Of a stretch of DNA of 6,536 nucleotides, positions 6,019-6,536 are shown piece by piece. This DNA comes from Spirochaetota bacterium (GTDB lineage Bacteria; Spirochaetota; Spirochaetia; Treponematales; Rectinemataceae). Numbering within the stretch: position 1 is the stretch's first letter; each line of letters begins with the position of its first letter. The stretch lies in NCBI GenBank assembly GCA_023421875.1, contig JAEZSM010000085.1:1-6536 (forward strand), given 5' to 3'. The position numbers and the translations under genes were made by a program. The notes under the pieces are model-generated. The model made no database searches. It had not been told where the DNA came from and saw only the letters and a list, made by a program, of their open reading frames with translations.

Positions 6019-6536
6019 GGGCTCTCCCTCACGATGGTCTGCTTTCTGTCCGAACCCACCGAAATGATGGAAACAGGAGTCTCGGTGAATTCTTCGATGA
6101 ACTCGATATATTCCCGGGCGCGCAGCGGAAGCTCTTCCCAGGAAGTGGCTTCGTCGATACGGGTATTCCAGCCGGGGAATTTTTTTAAGACCGGGGTAGC
6201 GGATTCCAGCTGCCGCACCGAGGCGGGGAAGTCCTCCACAACCTTGCCGTTTATCTTATAGGCTACGCAGGCTTCAAACTCAGGTAACGAATCGTAGACG
6301 TCGATATGGGTAAGCACGAGGCGATCGATGGAGTTGACGATGCAGGCGTAGCGAAGAGCGACAAGGTCCAAATAGCCACAGCGGCGGGGGCGGCCCGTGG
6401 TAACCCCATATTCATTGCCCGTGGTGCGGATAAAATTGGACAAGGAGCCGGGCGAATCGTCGGAGAACTCCGTAGGGAAGGGGCCGTTGCCAACTCTGGT
6501 GGTGTAAGCCTTGAACACGCCCAGGATCCTGTCCAC
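6003..6536 (-). CDS. purA: Adenylosuccinate synthetase, 3' part (runs off right edge)
   Basis: Catalyses IMP + aspartate + GTP to adenylosuccinate, the committed step to AMP. Only the last 177 residues are present; the first codon in the window (a valine GTG) is internal, not a start. Visible landmarks, in local numbering, are KAYTTRVGNGPFPTE (9-23), EYGVTTGRPRRCGYLDL (42-58), CVAY (90-93) and the C-terminal IISVGSDRKQT. The order and spacing match the C-terminal third of E. coli PurA (about 432 residues). Two guanine-pocket positions differ from the common form: T-K-L-D is THID (76-79), and the usual STGPDR is SVGSDR. The frame is intact to TGA at 6003-6005, so it looks functional rather than decayed. 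It is directly upstream of guaA with a 16-nt overlap, placing both IMP branches in one transcript. Confidence 0.96.
   Translation of the reverse strand: MDRILGVFKAYTTRVGNGPFPTEFSDDSPGSLSNFIRTTGNEYGVTTGRPRRCGYLDLVALRYACIVNSIDRLVLTHIDVYDSLPEFEACVAYKINGKVVEDFPASVRQLESATPVLKKFPGWNTRIDEATSWEELPLRAREYIEFIEEFTETPVSIISVGSDRKQTIVRESPWTRS
6024..6029 (-). promoter_or_regulatory. Internal ribosome binding site of guaA within purA
   Basis: AGGGAG on the minus strand lies 5 nt before the GTG at 6016-6018 and within the last codons of purA. It decides the guaA start: no competing ATG with a ribosome binding site was seen that gives the conserved KILILDFGSQYTQ N-terminus. Confidence 0.75.

Noticed and set aside
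6534..6536. GTG at the right edge as a start codon for a short protein
   Set aside because: It is an internal valine codon of purA; conserved PurA sequence continues beyond the window.

Overview
The window reads as a stretch of ordinary bacterial chromosome, fairly GC-rich and densely coding. It holds seven genes: clpB (5' part only), a small DUF3783-like gene, argR, a patatin-like lipase gene, a KamA/EpmB-type radical SAM gene, guaA, and purA (3' part only). The combination of a DUF3783-like small protein, a short KamA-like protein and an adjacent purA-guaA pair suggests a free-living or gut-associated spirochaete (Treponema/Spirochaeta-like). That assignment rests on protein character alone and is an inference. 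No mobile element, CRISPR array, tRNA or rRNA was seen.

Layout. Positions 1-1145 (minus) encode the first 381 residues of the ClpB disaggregase; the gene leaves the window on the left. A 185-bp divergent region (1146-1330) holds a candidate clpB promoter and four imperfect tandem copies of a 17-bp GC-rich unit. A 74-residue DUF3783-like gene (1331-1555, plus) converges on argR (1603-2079, minus). argR is preceded by a good promoter candidate overlapped by two ARG-box-like palindromes, as expected for autoregulation. Upstream of argR and on the same strand is a patatin-like phospholipase gene (2142-3233). It is divergent from the KamA/EpmB-like gene (3343-4377, plus), which converges on guaA (4459-6018, minus). 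purA (6003-6536, minus) enters from the right edge and overlaps guaA by 16 nt.

How the genes relate. purA and guaA are the clearest functional unit. They carry IMP to AMP (with PurB) and, with IMP dehydrogenase, to GMP, and their overlap with an internal ribosome binding site suggests translational coupling. ArgR should control arginine metabolism, but no arginine gene is visible here. ClpB is a stand-alone stress gene. The KamA/EpmB-like enzyme probably makes beta-lysine, either free or on elongation factor P; its partners are not in the window.

The most interesting observations are residue-level departures from well-studied families. PurA has altered guanine-pocket positions (TKxD became THID, GPD became GSD). 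ArgR has Arg in place of one of the paired effector-binding Asp residues. The aminomutase keeps every KamA catalytic residue I could place but lacks all four KamA zinc cysteines. I did not find a convincing new multi-gene system.
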